This document shows positions 33,639 through 43,100 of a stretch of 64,000 nt of DNA, in pieces; the first letter of the stretch is position 1; every line of letters begins with the position of its first letter. Under the pieces are notes generated by a model. The model was not told the DNA's origin. It saw only the letters and a list, made by a program, of their open reading frames with translations, and ran no database searches. The position numbers and the translations under genes were made by a program. This stretch comes from Dietzia lutea (GTDB taxonomy: Bacteria > Actinomycetota > Actinomycetes > Mycobacteriales > Mycobacteriaceae): NCBI RefSeq assembly GCF_003096075.1, contig NZ_CP015449.1, positions 2,783,001-2,847,000 on the forward strand. The letters run 5' to 3'.

Positions 33639-34151
33639 TCAGCTCCTCACCCGGATCGTCCCGCTCAGCGGCGCCGACCACGCCAGCGCTCCATGGCCGC
33701 GGATGAGCGCATCGAGACGTTCGGCCGCCCCCGCCCCCCACTCGGACGTGCGCCGGTTCGTCAGGTCCACGTGCGCCTCGAGCATCTCCAGAACGTTGAC
33801 AACGGTTCCGGTGCGGTGGTTCACCACGAGCGACACCGCGTGAGCCACCTTCCTGCCCCGCGCGATCCACCGCACATGAACGCTGACCCTGTCCCCCACG
33901 AGGACCTCACCCAGGAACCGGATGTGCTGCTCGATGCTGAACGTGCCGGCGCCGGCGTCACGGCGGTACTCGTCGTGCAGGTCCAGCGACCGGATCGACT
34001 CTTCGGCCGCGCGAAGATGCAGGGTGAAGTAGTGGCTGACGTTGACGTGGCCGTTGCCGTCCTCCCACTCCGGCGGAGCGACCTCGTCGACGAGGGCCGG
34101 GAGATCCGCGACCACCTGGTCAGCCGCGGGCAGAGTAGTCGGCTCGCTCAT
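33639..34151 (-). CDS. Acyl-CoA thioesterase (hot-dog fold, YbgC/4HBT-like)
   Basis: A 170-residue hot-dog thioesterase. NGHVNVSHYFTLHLRAAEES supplies the HxN-type start of the active site helix, and LVNHRTGTVVNVLEML the central strand. It would release free acid and CoA from an intermediate or a dead-end thioester. The start codon overlaps the stop of the upstream oxidoreductase gene (ATGA), so the two are coupled. Confidence 0.85.
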   Translation of the reverse strand: MSEPTTLPAADQVVADLPALVDEVAPPEWEDGNGHVNVSHYFTLHLRAAEESIRSLDLHDEYRRDAGAGTFSIEQHIRFLGEVLVGDRVSVHVRWIARGRKVAHAVSLVVNHRTGTVVNVLEMLEAHVDLTNRRTSEWGAGAAERLDALIRGHGALAWSAPLSGTIRVRS

Positions 34152-35098
34152 GGGATCAGGATCACCTTCCCCGTCACCTGCCGGGTGTCGAGTGCCGTCA
34201 ACGCCGCGCTGGCCTCACTCAAGGGGTAGGTGCCGCCGATAACCGGCGTGAGCGCCCCACTACGCAGATGAGGTTCGAGTGCCTCCCATTCAGTGCGGAT
34301 GTGTCCAGGACGGCGGAGCGCGTAGGCGCCCCAACCGACACCGACCACCGACACGTTGTTGAGCAGCAGGCGATTGACCTTGACGACCGGGATGTCGCCG
34401 GCGGTGAAGCCGATGACGAGGAGCCGGCCCTCCTCGCGCAACACCCGCAGTGAATCGGTGAAGCGGTCACCACCCACCGGGTCGACGACGACGTCGATGC
34501 TGCGCCCCACGTCGTCGCGGAACCCGTCCACGAACACGACCTCGTCGGCGCCTGCCTGTCGGGCGATCTCCCCCTTGGCCTCCGTCGAGACCACCGCGAC
34601 GACCCGGCCCGCACCGAACGCCTTGGCGACCTGGATCGACGCCGTCCCGATGCCGCCCGCCGCGCCGTGCACCAGGACGGACTCCCCTGCCCGCAGGCCA
34701 CCGCGCTCGATCAGAGCGAAGTAGGCCGTGCAGTAGTTGAACAGGAACGCCGCCCCCTCCTCGAAGCCCACGTCGTCCGGGAGCCTGAAGGTCAGGTCCG
34801 GCCGTGCGAGGACCTTTTCGGCGAACCCACCGAGCATGCACAGTGACGCCACGCGGTCGCCCGGCGAGAGGTCGGAACCCTCGGGCGCCCGGGTGACGAC
34901 TCCGGCGACCTCGGCCCCCGGGACGAACGGGAGGTCCGGCTTCATCTGGTAGAGCCCCCGGGTCTGCAGTAGCTCCGGGAACGCGACGCCGGCCGCTCTG
35001 ACATCGATGGCGATCTGATCGTCCGCCCCAGGGTCCGGCAGGTCGACCACCTCGACCGCGTCGGGCCCGTCAAGGGTCGAGATCTGAACAGCACGCAT
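34148..35098 (-). CDS. NADPH:quinone oxidoreductase-type enzyme (MDR, zinc-free)
   Basis: A 316-residue medium-chain dehydrogenase/reductase of the quinone-reductase class: PFVPGAEVAGVV, VLVHGAAGGIGTASIQVAK (nucleotide-binding loop) and DVVVDPVGGDRF. No zinc ligands are present. Such enzymes reduce enones or enoyl thioesters with NADPH. It is coupled to the thioesterase downstream and lies 30 bases after the next MDR gene. Confidence 0.9.
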   Translation of the reverse strand: MRAVQISTLDGPDAVEVVDLPDPGADDQIAIDVRAAGVAFPELLQTRGLYQMKPDLPFVPGAEVAGVVTRAPEGSDLSPGDRVASLCMLGGFAEKVLARPDLTFRLPDDVGFEEGAAFLFNYCTAYFALIERGGLRAGESVLVHGAAGGIGTASIQVAKAFGAGRVVAVVSTEAKGEIARQAGADEVVFVDGFRDDVGRSIDVVVDPVGGDRFTDSLRVLREEGRLLVIGFTAGDIPVVKVNRLLLNNVSVVGVGWGAYALRRPGHIRTEWEALEPHLRSGALTPVIGGTYPLSEASAALTALDTRQVTGKVILIP

Positions 35099-35128
35099 GG
35101 GGTCTCCCCTCTCTTCTAATGGACCGGC

Positions 35129-36130
35129 TCAGACCTTGAGCAGGAGCTTGCCGGTGTTGACGCCCTCGAACAGGCCGAGCAGGGCCTCGGGAAAGGCCTC
35201 GACACCCCCGTCGAGAACGGTTTCGGCGGCGACCAACCGGCCCTCGTCGATGAGACCGGCGATCGCGTCGACGGCTTCCCCGTAGCGGTCCCGATAGTCG
35301 AAGACCACGAAGCCCTCCATCCGCGCCCGGAAGACCAGGAGCGACATATAGCGCCGCGGACCTTCGGGCAGGGACTCCTCGTTGTACGCGGAGACCGCGC
35401 CACACAGGACCACGCGTGCACCGCGGGCGAGGTTCGCCAGCGCGGCGTCGAGGAGTTCTCCGCCCACATTGTCGAAATAGATGTCCACGCCATCGGGAGC
35501 CGCTGTCCGGACCTGCTTGAGCAGGTCTCCCTCGCGGCGGTCGATGACCGCATCGAGGCCGAGACCGCGCAGCCATTCCGCCTTCTCCTGTCCGCCGGCC
35601 ACGCCGATGACCCGGCACCCCCTGGCCTTGGCGAGCTGTGCCACGATGCTCCCGACCGCACCGGCGGCGGCGGACACCAACACCGTGTCGCCGGGTGCGA
35701 CGGCACCGACGTCGGTGAGCCCGAAGTACGCCGTCATCCCGGGCATCCCGAGCGCACCGAGCCACGTCTCCATGGGCGCGCGGTCGAGATCGAGCCGCGA
35801 CACCCCGGCCCCGTCGGAAACGGCGTACTCGCGCACGCCGAACGTGCCACTGACGACGTCGCCCACCGCGTAGCCGTCATGCTTCGAGGCGGTCACCGTT
35901 CCGGCGGCAAGGGCGCGCATCACCTCACCGATTCCTACCGGCGGCACGTACGAACGAACGTCGTTGAGCCAGCCCCGCATCGCCGGATCGAGCGAGATGA
36001 GCTCGACTCGGACGACGAACTCGCCCGGTCCGGGCTCGGGCACCTCCACCTCGGCAACGTCCCAGGTGCTGCTATCCGGATAACCCTCGGGGCGCTGCGC
36101 TAGTCGGACTTCCTTCGAGTACGTGGGCAT
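35129..36130 (-). CDS. NADP-dependent oxidoreductase (MDR, leukotriene B4 dehydrogenase/curcumin-reductase-like)
   Basis: A 333-residue zinc-free MDR enzyme. LISLDPAMRGWLND near the N-terminus is typical of the double-bond reductase branch. TVLVSAAAGAVGSIVAQLAK is the cofactor loop, with DIYFDNVGGELLDAAL following. It reduces the alpha,beta double bond of enones. I chose the ATG at 36130 because of AGGAG upstream. It is the first gene of a three-gene leftward operon, facing the divergent SDR gene at 36308 over two copies of the TGAAYCCGGRTTCA motif. Confidence 0.91.
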   Translation of the reverse strand: MPTYSKEVRLAQRPEGYPDSSTWDVAEVEVPEPGPGEFVVRVELISLDPAMRGWLNDVRSYVPPVGIGEVMRALAAGTVTASKHDGYAVGDVVSGTFGVREYAVSDGAGVSRLDLDRAPMETWLGALGMPGMTAYFGLTDVGAVAPGDTVLVSAAAGAVGSIVAQLAKARGCRVIGVAGGQEKAEWLRGLGLDAVIDRREGDLLKQVRTAAPDGVDIYFDNVGGELLDAALANLARGARVVLCGAVSAYNEESLPEGPRRYMSLLVFRARMEGFVVFDYRDRYGEAVDAIAGLIDEGRLVAAETVLDGGVEAFPEALLGLFEGVNTGKLLLKV

Positions 36131-36195
36131 GGCAACTCCTGGGGCTCCGGGAAAATGTCTCTGTCGGCTGTCTCCACGGACGCTAACAAACAACC

Positions 36196-36232
36196 CGAAC
36201 CCGGATTCACATTATTGTTGAATCCGGCTTCA
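36196..36232. promoter_or_regulatory. Two operator-like sites, motif TGAAYCCGGRTTCA (copies 2 and 3)
   Basis: CGAACCCGGATTCA (36196-36209) and TGAATCCGGCTTCA (36219-36232) lie 23 bases centre to centre in the divergent promoter region between the 35129 and 36308 genes. Each differs from the symmetric consensus by one or two bases. The spacing of about two helical turns suits two dimers on one DNA face. Confidence 0.65.
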
Positions 36233-36307
36233 GGTTCCGCTAGCGTCCCCTGTGTTGCGCGGCGCCGCGTCTGCGAGCCGATTGCCACCCCGACTCCAAG
36301 GACGGTT

Positions 36308-37084
36308 ATGGATCCGAAGTCCCTGTTCTCACTCGAAGGCCGCGTCGCTCTGGTGACCGGCGGTTCCCGGGGGATCGGTCGCATGATCGCCGAGGGATTG
36401 CTCGGACAGGGCGCACGCGTCTACATCTCGGCACGGAAGGCCGAGGCCGCGGAGACCGCCGCGCGCGAACTGTCGGAGTTCGGGCCTTGCGTCGCCCTCC
36501 CGGCCGACGTCTCCACACTCGACGGGATGGAGGGACTGCTCTCCGCATTCCGATCACACGAAGACCATCTCGACATCCTGGTCAACAACGCCGGGGCAGC
36601 GTGGGGTGCGCCGTTCGACGAGTTCCCCGAGTCCGGGTGGGACAAGGTCATGAACCTCAACGTCAAGGCGCCCTTCTTTCTGACGCAGAAGGCACATGAC
36701 CTGCTTCTCGAGGCCCACCGCCGGGGAGGCCACCTCGCGAAGGTCATCAACATCGCCTCGATCGACGGAATGTCCCTCAACCCCTGGGAAACGTACTCCT
36801 ACCAGGCGAGCAAGGCCGGGGTGATCCACCTGACAAAGCGTATGGCCGTCAGACTCGCGCCCGAGGGGATCATCGTCAGCGCGATCTCGCCCGGCGCGTT
36901 CGCGTCGGAGATGAACAAGAACGCCCGGGACAACGCCGACGAGGTGAGGACCGGAATCCCCTCCGGTCGCATCGGCAAACCCGAGGACATGGCGGGCGCG
37001 GCGATCTATCTCGCTTCCGATGCCGGCGACTACGTCGTCGGCAGCGCCCTGGTGGTCGACGGCGGGGTCAACATCACCCGCTAG
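36308..37084 (+). CDS. Short-chain dehydrogenase/reductase (RhlG-like)
   Basis: A 258-residue SDR: ALVTGGSRGIGRMIAEGLL, DILVNNAGAAWGAPF, NIASIDG...YSYQASKAGV (catalytic Tyr/Lys), ISPGAFASEMN and the C-terminal VVGSALVVDGG. It resembles the 3-oxoacyl reductases of the RhlG/FabG branch. The start is the ATG at 36308; the frame is open upstream but crosses the operator sites. It is the only gene on the rightward side of this divergent promoter. Confidence 0.9.
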   Translation: MDPKSLFSLEGRVALVTGGSRGIGRMIAEGLLGQGARVYISARKAEAAETAARELSEFGPCVALPADVSTLDGMEGLLSAFRSHEDHLDILVNNAGAAWGAPFDEFPESGWDKVMNLNVKAPFFLTQKAHDLLLEAHRRGGHLAKVINIASIDGMSLNPWETYSYQASKAGVIHLTKRMAVRLAPEGIIVSAISPGAFASEMNKNARDNADEVRTGIPSGRIGKPEDMAGAAIYLASDAGDYVVGSALVVDGGVNITR

Positions 37085-37094
37085 GAAGCGACGC

Positions 37095-37784
37095 TCACTC
37101 CGACCGCCTCGCGAACTCGGGAGCGGTGAGGCCCAGCGCGTTGGTCCACAGTCGCGTAGCGGTCTCGACCAATACATCGATATCGTGATCGATCCCGAAG
37201 ACGAAGGCTTCGCTCGCGAGCCGACCCACCATGGCGGACAGCGAGATGGCGGCGAGCCTGGCATCGACTTTGACGTCTGCCAATCCGCGCCTCTGCAGAT
37301 CGGCGATCGCCCTCGCATTCCTCGACACGAAAGCGTCGGAGCGCGCTTTCCGCACCGCACGGAAGCGCGGGTCCACCGCGGCGACCTGATGGAGCAGCTG
37401 GTTGAGCTTGGCGTTCCGTTCATACGCCTCGAAGTACGCCCTGTTGCTGGCGAGGATGATCGCGACCGGGTCGTCGGCCTCCTCGATTCTCCCGGTTCCC
37501 GGGTGGAGCATATCGTTCTGCGCTTCGTGCAGCACGGCGGCGAAGATCTCTTCTTTACTGTCGAACCACGTGTAGAAGCTGCCGATCGAGCACTGTGCCT
37601 CGGTGACGATGTCCACGAGCCTGGACTCCACGAATCCGTCGCGTTCGAACACGGTACGGGCACCCGAAATGAGACGGTCCCTCGTCCGTTTACCGCGAGC
37701 CGTCTGCGGCTGGTGTCCGAGCTTCTCGCTATCCACCAGCCCGGGAACCGCAAACTCGGCGTTGTCGTCGTCGAGCATGGTCAC
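37095..37784 (-). CDS. TetR-family regulator of the catabolic island (proposed)
   Basis: A 229-residue TetR protein. The helix-turn-helix reads LISGARTVFERDGFVESRLV then CSIGSFYTWFDSKEEIFAAV, like regulators of fatty-acid and terpenoid catabolism. It lies convergent to the SDR gene and downstream of the Liv operon. The N-terminal 25 or so residues are an acidic extension. It is the nearest candidate to bind the TGAAYCCGGRTTCA sites; its ligand would then be an acyl-CoA of the pathway. Confidence 0.9.
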   Translation of the reverse strand: MTMLDDDNAEFAVPGLVDSEKLGHQPQTARGKRTRDRLISGARTVFERDGFVESRLVDIVTEAQCSIGSFYTWFDSKEEIFAAVLHEAQNDMLHPGTGRIEEADDPVAIILASNRAYFEAYERNAKLNQLLHQVAAVDPRFRAVRKARSDAFVSRNARAIADLQRRGLADVKVDARLAAISLSAMVGRLASEAFVFGIDHDIDVLVETATRLWTNALGLTAPEFARRSE

Positions 37785-37863
37785 ACCCTAATACCGGCCG
37801 TCCGCGACGCCGTGGGCACACCGACGACATCGCCGCGGTCACTCCCCGACCGGCCCCGCTCAC

Positions 37864-37897
37864 CCACGCACCGGGACCCGCTCCGTCAGGTGCGTGG
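37864..37897 (-). terminator. Terminator of the liv operon
   Basis: CCACGCACC (37864-37872) and GGTGCGTGG (37889-37897) form a 9-base stem just after the stop of the substrate-binding protein gene on the minus strand. Confidence 0.7.
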
Positions 37898-37915
37898 ATG
37901 CAGCGGACCTCGGTC

Positions 37916-39244
37916 TCACTCCGCGGCTTCGGGGATGCCGTTGGCCGGCGGCGGGGCGTGTGGCGCATCCACCTCCTCGATCGGGGCATCGCCGATGTCC
38001 GTGATGTAGGTGGGTGTGATGGGCTCTGCGACGTCACCGCGGACCACCGAGATCGCCACGCCCGAGATGCCCAGGTGGGAGTCCTCGGAGTAGCGGAACG
38101 GGGCGAGCTGCGGGCCCTCGAACTCGCTGCCGCGCTCCTTGAGCACGTCGACGACGCCCTGGCGGGTGGGATCCGGGCCGGCGGCCTGAAGCGCCTGGAC
38201 GAAGGTGTAGGCGTAGGACATCCCGTAGATGTGGTAGTTCGTCAGCTCGCCCTCGCCGTGCTCGGCCCACACGTTCTGCCACAACTGGGTCCACTCGTTG
38301 TCCGGCTCTTCGGTCGTCGGGAGGTAGTCGGCGGTGTAGGCGCCGTCGAGCATGGTCGAGCCGTCCTGGACCGCGCCCTCGGAGAACTCGGACAGCAGCT
38401 GGCCCACGAGCTGGGTGTCGCCACCGATGGACGCGTAGAACCATTCGGGGTCGTAATTGAGGCGCTGGGCCGCGAGCTGGCTGAGGGCGCTGTAGGCCGG
38501 CACGGTGAATCCGATGACGAAGTCCGCCCCGGAGGCCTTCAAGTTGGTCATCTGCGGCACGATGTCGGTGTTGCCCGAGGTGTAGCGCTCGACCGCGACG
38601 ATCTGGTCGTCGATGAGTCGCCGGACTCCGGCCTCACCGTCGCGGCCCATGTCGTCGTCCTGGACGAGCATGCCCACGCGGGCGTCCGGGTGGTTCTCCT
38701 TGATCCACTGGGCCGCGATCTTCGCCTCGACCTCATAGTCGGGTTGCCAGCCGAACGTCCAGGGACGGTCCTCGGGATCGTCGCCCCACTGCAGGGAGCC
38801 CGAGGAGACGAAGAGATCGGGCACCTCCTCGTCGTTGAGGAAGTCGACCACGGCGCCGTGCGTCGCGGTCCCGACGCCACCGACCATGGCGAAGACCTCG
38901 TCCTGGAGGACGAGTTCGTTGACGACCGAGCTGGTGTTGGTCGGATTGTAGGCATCGTCCCGGTAGAGGTAGTCGATCTGCCGACCGTGGACGCCGCCGT
39001 TGGCGTTGACGTAATCGAAGTACGCGGTCGCTCCGACGGGGATTTCGCTGTAGCCGGGTGCTGCCACGCCGGTGAGAGGGAAGTGCCCGCCGATCTTGAC
39101 GGACTCCTCGGTGATCCCGGTCTCGGCGGTCGCGCCGTCGCCGGCGCCGTCGGCGGAACGTCCGCCGGCCCCGCACGCGGTGACCATGCCTGCGGTCAGG
39201 ACGAGGCTCGTCATGGCGGTGACGAGTCGAGAACTACGTTTCAT
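37916..39244 (-). CDS. Branched-chain amino acid-type ABC transporter substrate-binding lipoprotein
   Basis: A 442-residue LivK/Leu-Ile-Val-binding-protein-family receptor. The signal peptide ends in the lipobox AGMVTAC with Cys24, so it is membrane-anchored. The mature part has two lobes: VKIGGHFPLTGVAAPGYSE, YRDDAYNPTNTSSVVNELVL and VFAMVGGVGTATHGAVVDFL. In catabolic islands these receptors often bind aromatic or other carboxylic acids, so the substrate should not be assumed to be leucine. It is the last gene of the liv operon, 81 bases after the permease, which may let it be expressed at a higher level. Confidence 0.92.
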   Translation of the reverse strand: MKRSSRLVTAMTSLVLTAGMVTACGAGGRSADGAGDGATAETGITEESVKIGGHFPLTGVAAPGYSEIPVGATAYFDYVNANGGVHGRQIDYLYRDDAYNPTNTSSVVNELVLQDEVFAMVGGVGTATHGAVVDFLNDEEVPDLFVSSGSLQWGDDPEDRPWTFGWQPDYEVEAKIAAQWIKENHPDARVGMLVQDDDMGRDGEAGVRRLIDDQIVAVERYTSGNTDIVPQMTNLKASGADFVIGFTVPAYSALSQLAAQRLNYDPEWFYASIGGDTQLVGQLLSEFSEGAVQDGSTMLDGAYTADYLPTTEEPDNEWTQLWQNVWAEHGEGELTNYHIYGMSYAYTFVQALQAAGPDPTRQGVVDVLKERGSEFEGPQLAPFRYSEDSHLGISGVAISVVRGDVAEPITPTYITDIGDAPIEEVDAPHAPPPANGIPEAAE

Positions 39245-39325
39245 CGGACTTGTGCTCCTTGTGTGGGGGTTCGGAAAGTGGAGTTCGAATCGGACGGAGT
39301 CGTGATCACCGGGTCAGGTCCGGGA

Positions 39326-40417
39326 TCAGCCGGCGGCTGCGCGGCGTTCTCGCCCCGACCGCAGGCGGGCACGGATCGACCCGACGATCCCGCGCGGCGC
39401 GATGAGGATCACGATCATCAGAGTCAGGCCGTAGGTGAGAGTGGCCAGTTCCGCCGCCTGCAGGGAGGACAGTCCGAGACCGAGGCCGGCGTTGGTGGTC
39501 AGCTGGGGCAGGAACGTCAGGATGGCGGCGCCGACGAGCGCACCGGTGAGCGAGCCCAACCCCCCGATGACCACGCCGGCCAGGAGTGCGAGCGAGAGGG
39601 TGAGGCCGAACCCGGCGGGTGCCGTCAGCCGGACCACCAGAGCCATGACACCGCCCGCCAGGCCCGCGCAGCCGGTCGAGACCACGAAGGCGATCACCCG
39701 ATCCCGACCGACGTTGATCCCGGCGAGTTCGGCCGCCACGCCGTCGTCACGGCCGGCCCGCCACCGCCGACCGGTCCGGCTGGCGGCCAGGTTGGCCAGC
39801 AGGAAGAACACCCCGATGAGCGCGAACCAGCCGACATAGGCGACGTACTTGGAACCTGTGATCTCTTGACCCGTGATGAAGAACATGACGTTCTCGAACC
39901 AGGCCGGTACGTCCGGGACTCGGACGTTGAGGCCTTGGTCGCCACCGAGACTGTCGGAGAAGTAGAGGGCGATGCCCGGCACGGCGACCGCCAGGGCCAG
40001 CGTCACGCCGGCGACGTACGGACCGTGCAACCGGGCGGCGGCCACGCCGATCACCGCGCCCACGGCGAGCGTGACGGCGGTTGCGATGAGCAGCACCACC
40101 GGCAGCGGCAGCGCCCGGTCGGCGTCCTGGAGTAGCAGAGCAGTGGTGTACGCCCCGATCGCCATGAAGGCGCCGTGGCCGAGGGAGAGCTGCCCGGACA
40201 GTCCGAGGAGCAGGCTCAGCCCGCCGGCGGCGATTCCGGTGTAGGCCATGGTGGCCAGCTGAACCTGCCGGAATGAGCTGACGGACTCGATCACGAGGAC
40301 CACCAAGAGCAGGCCGACCAGAGCCAGCAGCAGATGTCGCAGCAAGGGGGAGGCGCGCAGCCGATGCCGGGCGCGGCCCAGGACGGGCGCGAGGGCGGGG
40401 GTACGGGCTTTCAACAT
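39326..40417 (-). CDS. livM: Branched-chain amino acid-type ABC transporter permease (LivM-like)
   Basis: A 363-residue permease with about ten helices and the LivM signature GLSGQLSLGHGAFMAIGAYT and GGLGSLTGALVGAAIL. Together with the 40421 protein it forms the membrane channel. It starts 3 bases after the LivH-like gene. A basic N-terminal segment precedes the first helix. Confidence 0.92.
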   Translation of the reverse strand: MLKARTPALAPVLGRARHRLRASPLLRHLLLALVGLLLVVLVIESVSSFRQVQLATMAYTGIAAGGLSLLLGLSGQLSLGHGAFMAIGAYTTALLLQDADRALPLPVVLLIATAVTLAVGAVIGVAAARLHGPYVAGVTLALAVAVPGIALYFSDSLGGDQGLNVRVPDVPAWFENVMFFITGQEITGSKYVAYVGWFALIGVFFLLANLAASRTGRRWRAGRDDGVAAELAGINVGRDRVIAFVVSTGCAGLAGGVMALVVRLTAPAGFGLTLSLALLAGVVIGGLGSLTGALVGAAILTFLPQLTTNAGLGLGLSSLQAAELATLTYGLTLMIVILIAPRGIVGSIRARLRSGRERRAAAG

Positions 40418-40420
40418 GTG

Positions 40421-41299
40421 TCAGACCCTCCTCGTGGCCGTGCGGGAGAAGATGCCGTCCGGCTTGAGCAGCAGGACGGCGATGAGGACCGCGAAGGCGG
40501 TGAGCGGTAGCAGCTGACTGCCCGCGTATCCGGCCACGATGCTGAAGACGATGCCCAGGGCGAGGCCACCGACCACGGAGCCGACGGCACTGTCGAGTCC
40601 GCCGATCACGGCGGCGGCGAAGCCGTAGACGACGACGGCGTCCATATAGGCGGGGTGGATGAAGTTGCCGCCCGCGATGAGCACTCCCGAGAGCGCGCCG
40701 ACCGTGCCGGCCAGTGCCCAACCGAGGGTGAGCATCCGCCCGACCCGCACTCCCAGCAGCCGGGCGATCTCCTGGTTGAAGGCGGAGGCGCGCATCTTCA
40801 GACCGAGCGTGGTGCGCTGGAAGAGCAGCAGGAGCACAACCATGACGGTGAGCACGGAGAGGATCGTGAAGATCCCGAAGCCCGTCAGCGCATAGGTCTG
40901 CTCGCCTATCTGGAAGCCCCGCATCCCGAAGGGCGCGGGGAAGGAGCGGAAGTCCGACCCGAAGACGATGGCCGCGAGAGCATGCAGTGCGGTGAAGAGG
41001 CCAAGGGTGAGGATGACGGCGTTGATGGGGGATTTGCCTTCCACCGGGCGCACGATCACGCGCTCCACGACGGCCCCCAGCACGAAGCCGGAGACCAGGG
41101 CCACCGCCAGGGCGAGCCAGTACGAGCCCCCCGCCTCGATCACGGTCAGGGCGATGAAGGTGGAGACCATGGCCATGGGGGCCTGGGCGAAGTTGATGAT
41201 CCGGGTCGCGCGGTAGATGAGGACCAGCGCGAGTGCGAAGGCCGCATAGATCATCCCGAGGGACAACCCGTTCAGCACGATGTTCACGAACTGATGCAC
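40421..41299 (-). CDS. livH: Branched-chain amino acid-type ABC transporter permease (LivH-like)
   Basis: A 292-residue permease. NIVLNGLSLGMIYAAFALAL at the N-terminus, RVGRMLTLGWALAGTVGALS and GLDSAVGSVVGGLALGI are typical of LivH. It has eight or more helices. It is the partner of LivM and lies 41 bases downstream of the LivF-like ATPase gene. Confidence 0.92.
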   Translation of the reverse strand: MHQFVNIVLNGLSLGMIYAAFALALVLIYRATRIINFAQAPMAMVSTFIALTVIEAGGSYWLALAVALVSGFVLGAVVERVIVRPVEGKSPINAVILTLGLFTALHALAAIVFGSDFRSFPAPFGMRGFQIGEQTYALTGFGIFTILSVLTVMVVLLLLFQRTTLGLKMRASAFNQEIARLLGVRVGRMLTLGWALAGTVGALSGVLIAGGNFIHPAYMDAVVVYGFAAAVIGGLDSAVGSVVGGLALGIVFSIVAGYAGSQLLPLTAFAVLIAVLLLKPDGIFSRTATRRV

Positions 41300-41340
41300 G
41301 TGAGACTCCTGTCTTTCATGGTCGCTTCCGGCACGCTCGG

Positions 41341-42045
41341 TCAGAAACCGAGGTAGGCGTGGCGGAGTGTGCTGTCGGCGGCGAGGGCGGAGGCATCGTC
41401 CTGAACCACGACGGAGCCGAGGTTGAGGACCACCCCGTGGTCGGCGATGGACAGCGCGGAGCGAGCGTTCTGCTCGACCAGCAGGACGGTGAGCCCCTCC
41501 TCGACGGACAGTCGGCGCAGAGTCGCGAAGATCTGGGCGACGATGCGCGGCGCGAGCCCGAGCGATGGTTCGTCGAGCAGGAGCATCTTCGGGGTGGCCA
41601 TCAGGGCGCGTCCGATGACGAGCATCTGTCGCTCGCCTCCGGAGAGGACGAGCGCCTGGGCGTCTCTGCGCTCGCTCAGCACGGGGAACATCTGGTAGAT
41701 GCGCTCGATGTCCGCGGGCTTCGACCGGTCAGCACGTCCCATCCCGCCCAGCCGGAGGTTCTCGTCGACGGTCAGTTCCGTGATGACACCGCGGCCCTCG
41801 GGAACCTGTGAGAGCCCACGCGGGGGCATGGCTTCGACCGGAAGCCTCGTGATGTCCTCTCCGTCCAGGGTGATCCGTCCGGATCGGGCGCGCACGAGCC
41901 CGGAGATGGTGCGCAGAAGCGTCGTCTTGCCGGCGCCGTTGGCGCCGAGCACGGCGGTGATCCGGCCGCTCTCGGCGGTGAAGCCGACATCCCGCAGGGC
42001 GGTCGCGGGGCCGTAATCGACGGTCAGGTCCTCGATGGTCAGCAC
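41341..42045 (-). CDS. livF: ABC transporter ATPase (LivF-like)
   Basis: A 234-residue ABC ATPase: Walker A GANGAGKTTLLRTI, signature LSGGERQMLVIGRAL, Walker B MLLLDEPSLGLAP and the switch His in LLVEQNA and beyond. It is LivF-like by length and by the GLSQVPEGRGVI segment. It starts 3 bases after the LivG-like gene. Confidence 0.93.
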   Translation of the reverse strand: MLTIEDLTVDYGPATALRDVGFTAESGRITAVLGANGAGKTTLLRTISGLVRARSGRITLDGEDITRLPVEAMPPRGLSQVPEGRGVITELTVDENLRLGGMGRADRSKPADIERIYQMFPVLSERRDAQALVLSGGERQMLVIGRALMATPKMLLLDEPSLGLAPRIVAQIFATLRRLSVEEGLTVLLVEQNARSALSIADHGVVLNLGSVVVQDDASALAADSTLRHAYLGF

Positions 42046-42048
42046 TGA

Positions 42049-42900
<852 letters not shown>

Positions 42901-43100
42901 TCGGCACTCCTGGTCGTTTGTGGTTCGTCCGGGGGCCCGCCCGAGCGCTCGTTTCTCGACGGCGGTAGGGACGCCGCGCCCAGTATGTGTTGCAGATCAC
43001 ACGGGCGCTATGGGCGCCGAGCACAAATCTGGTTGAGCACCCGGTGCGCGAGCGGCCCAAAAGGGGGTCTCTCCTGTGCGCCGCGTGAGATTCTGGAGAA

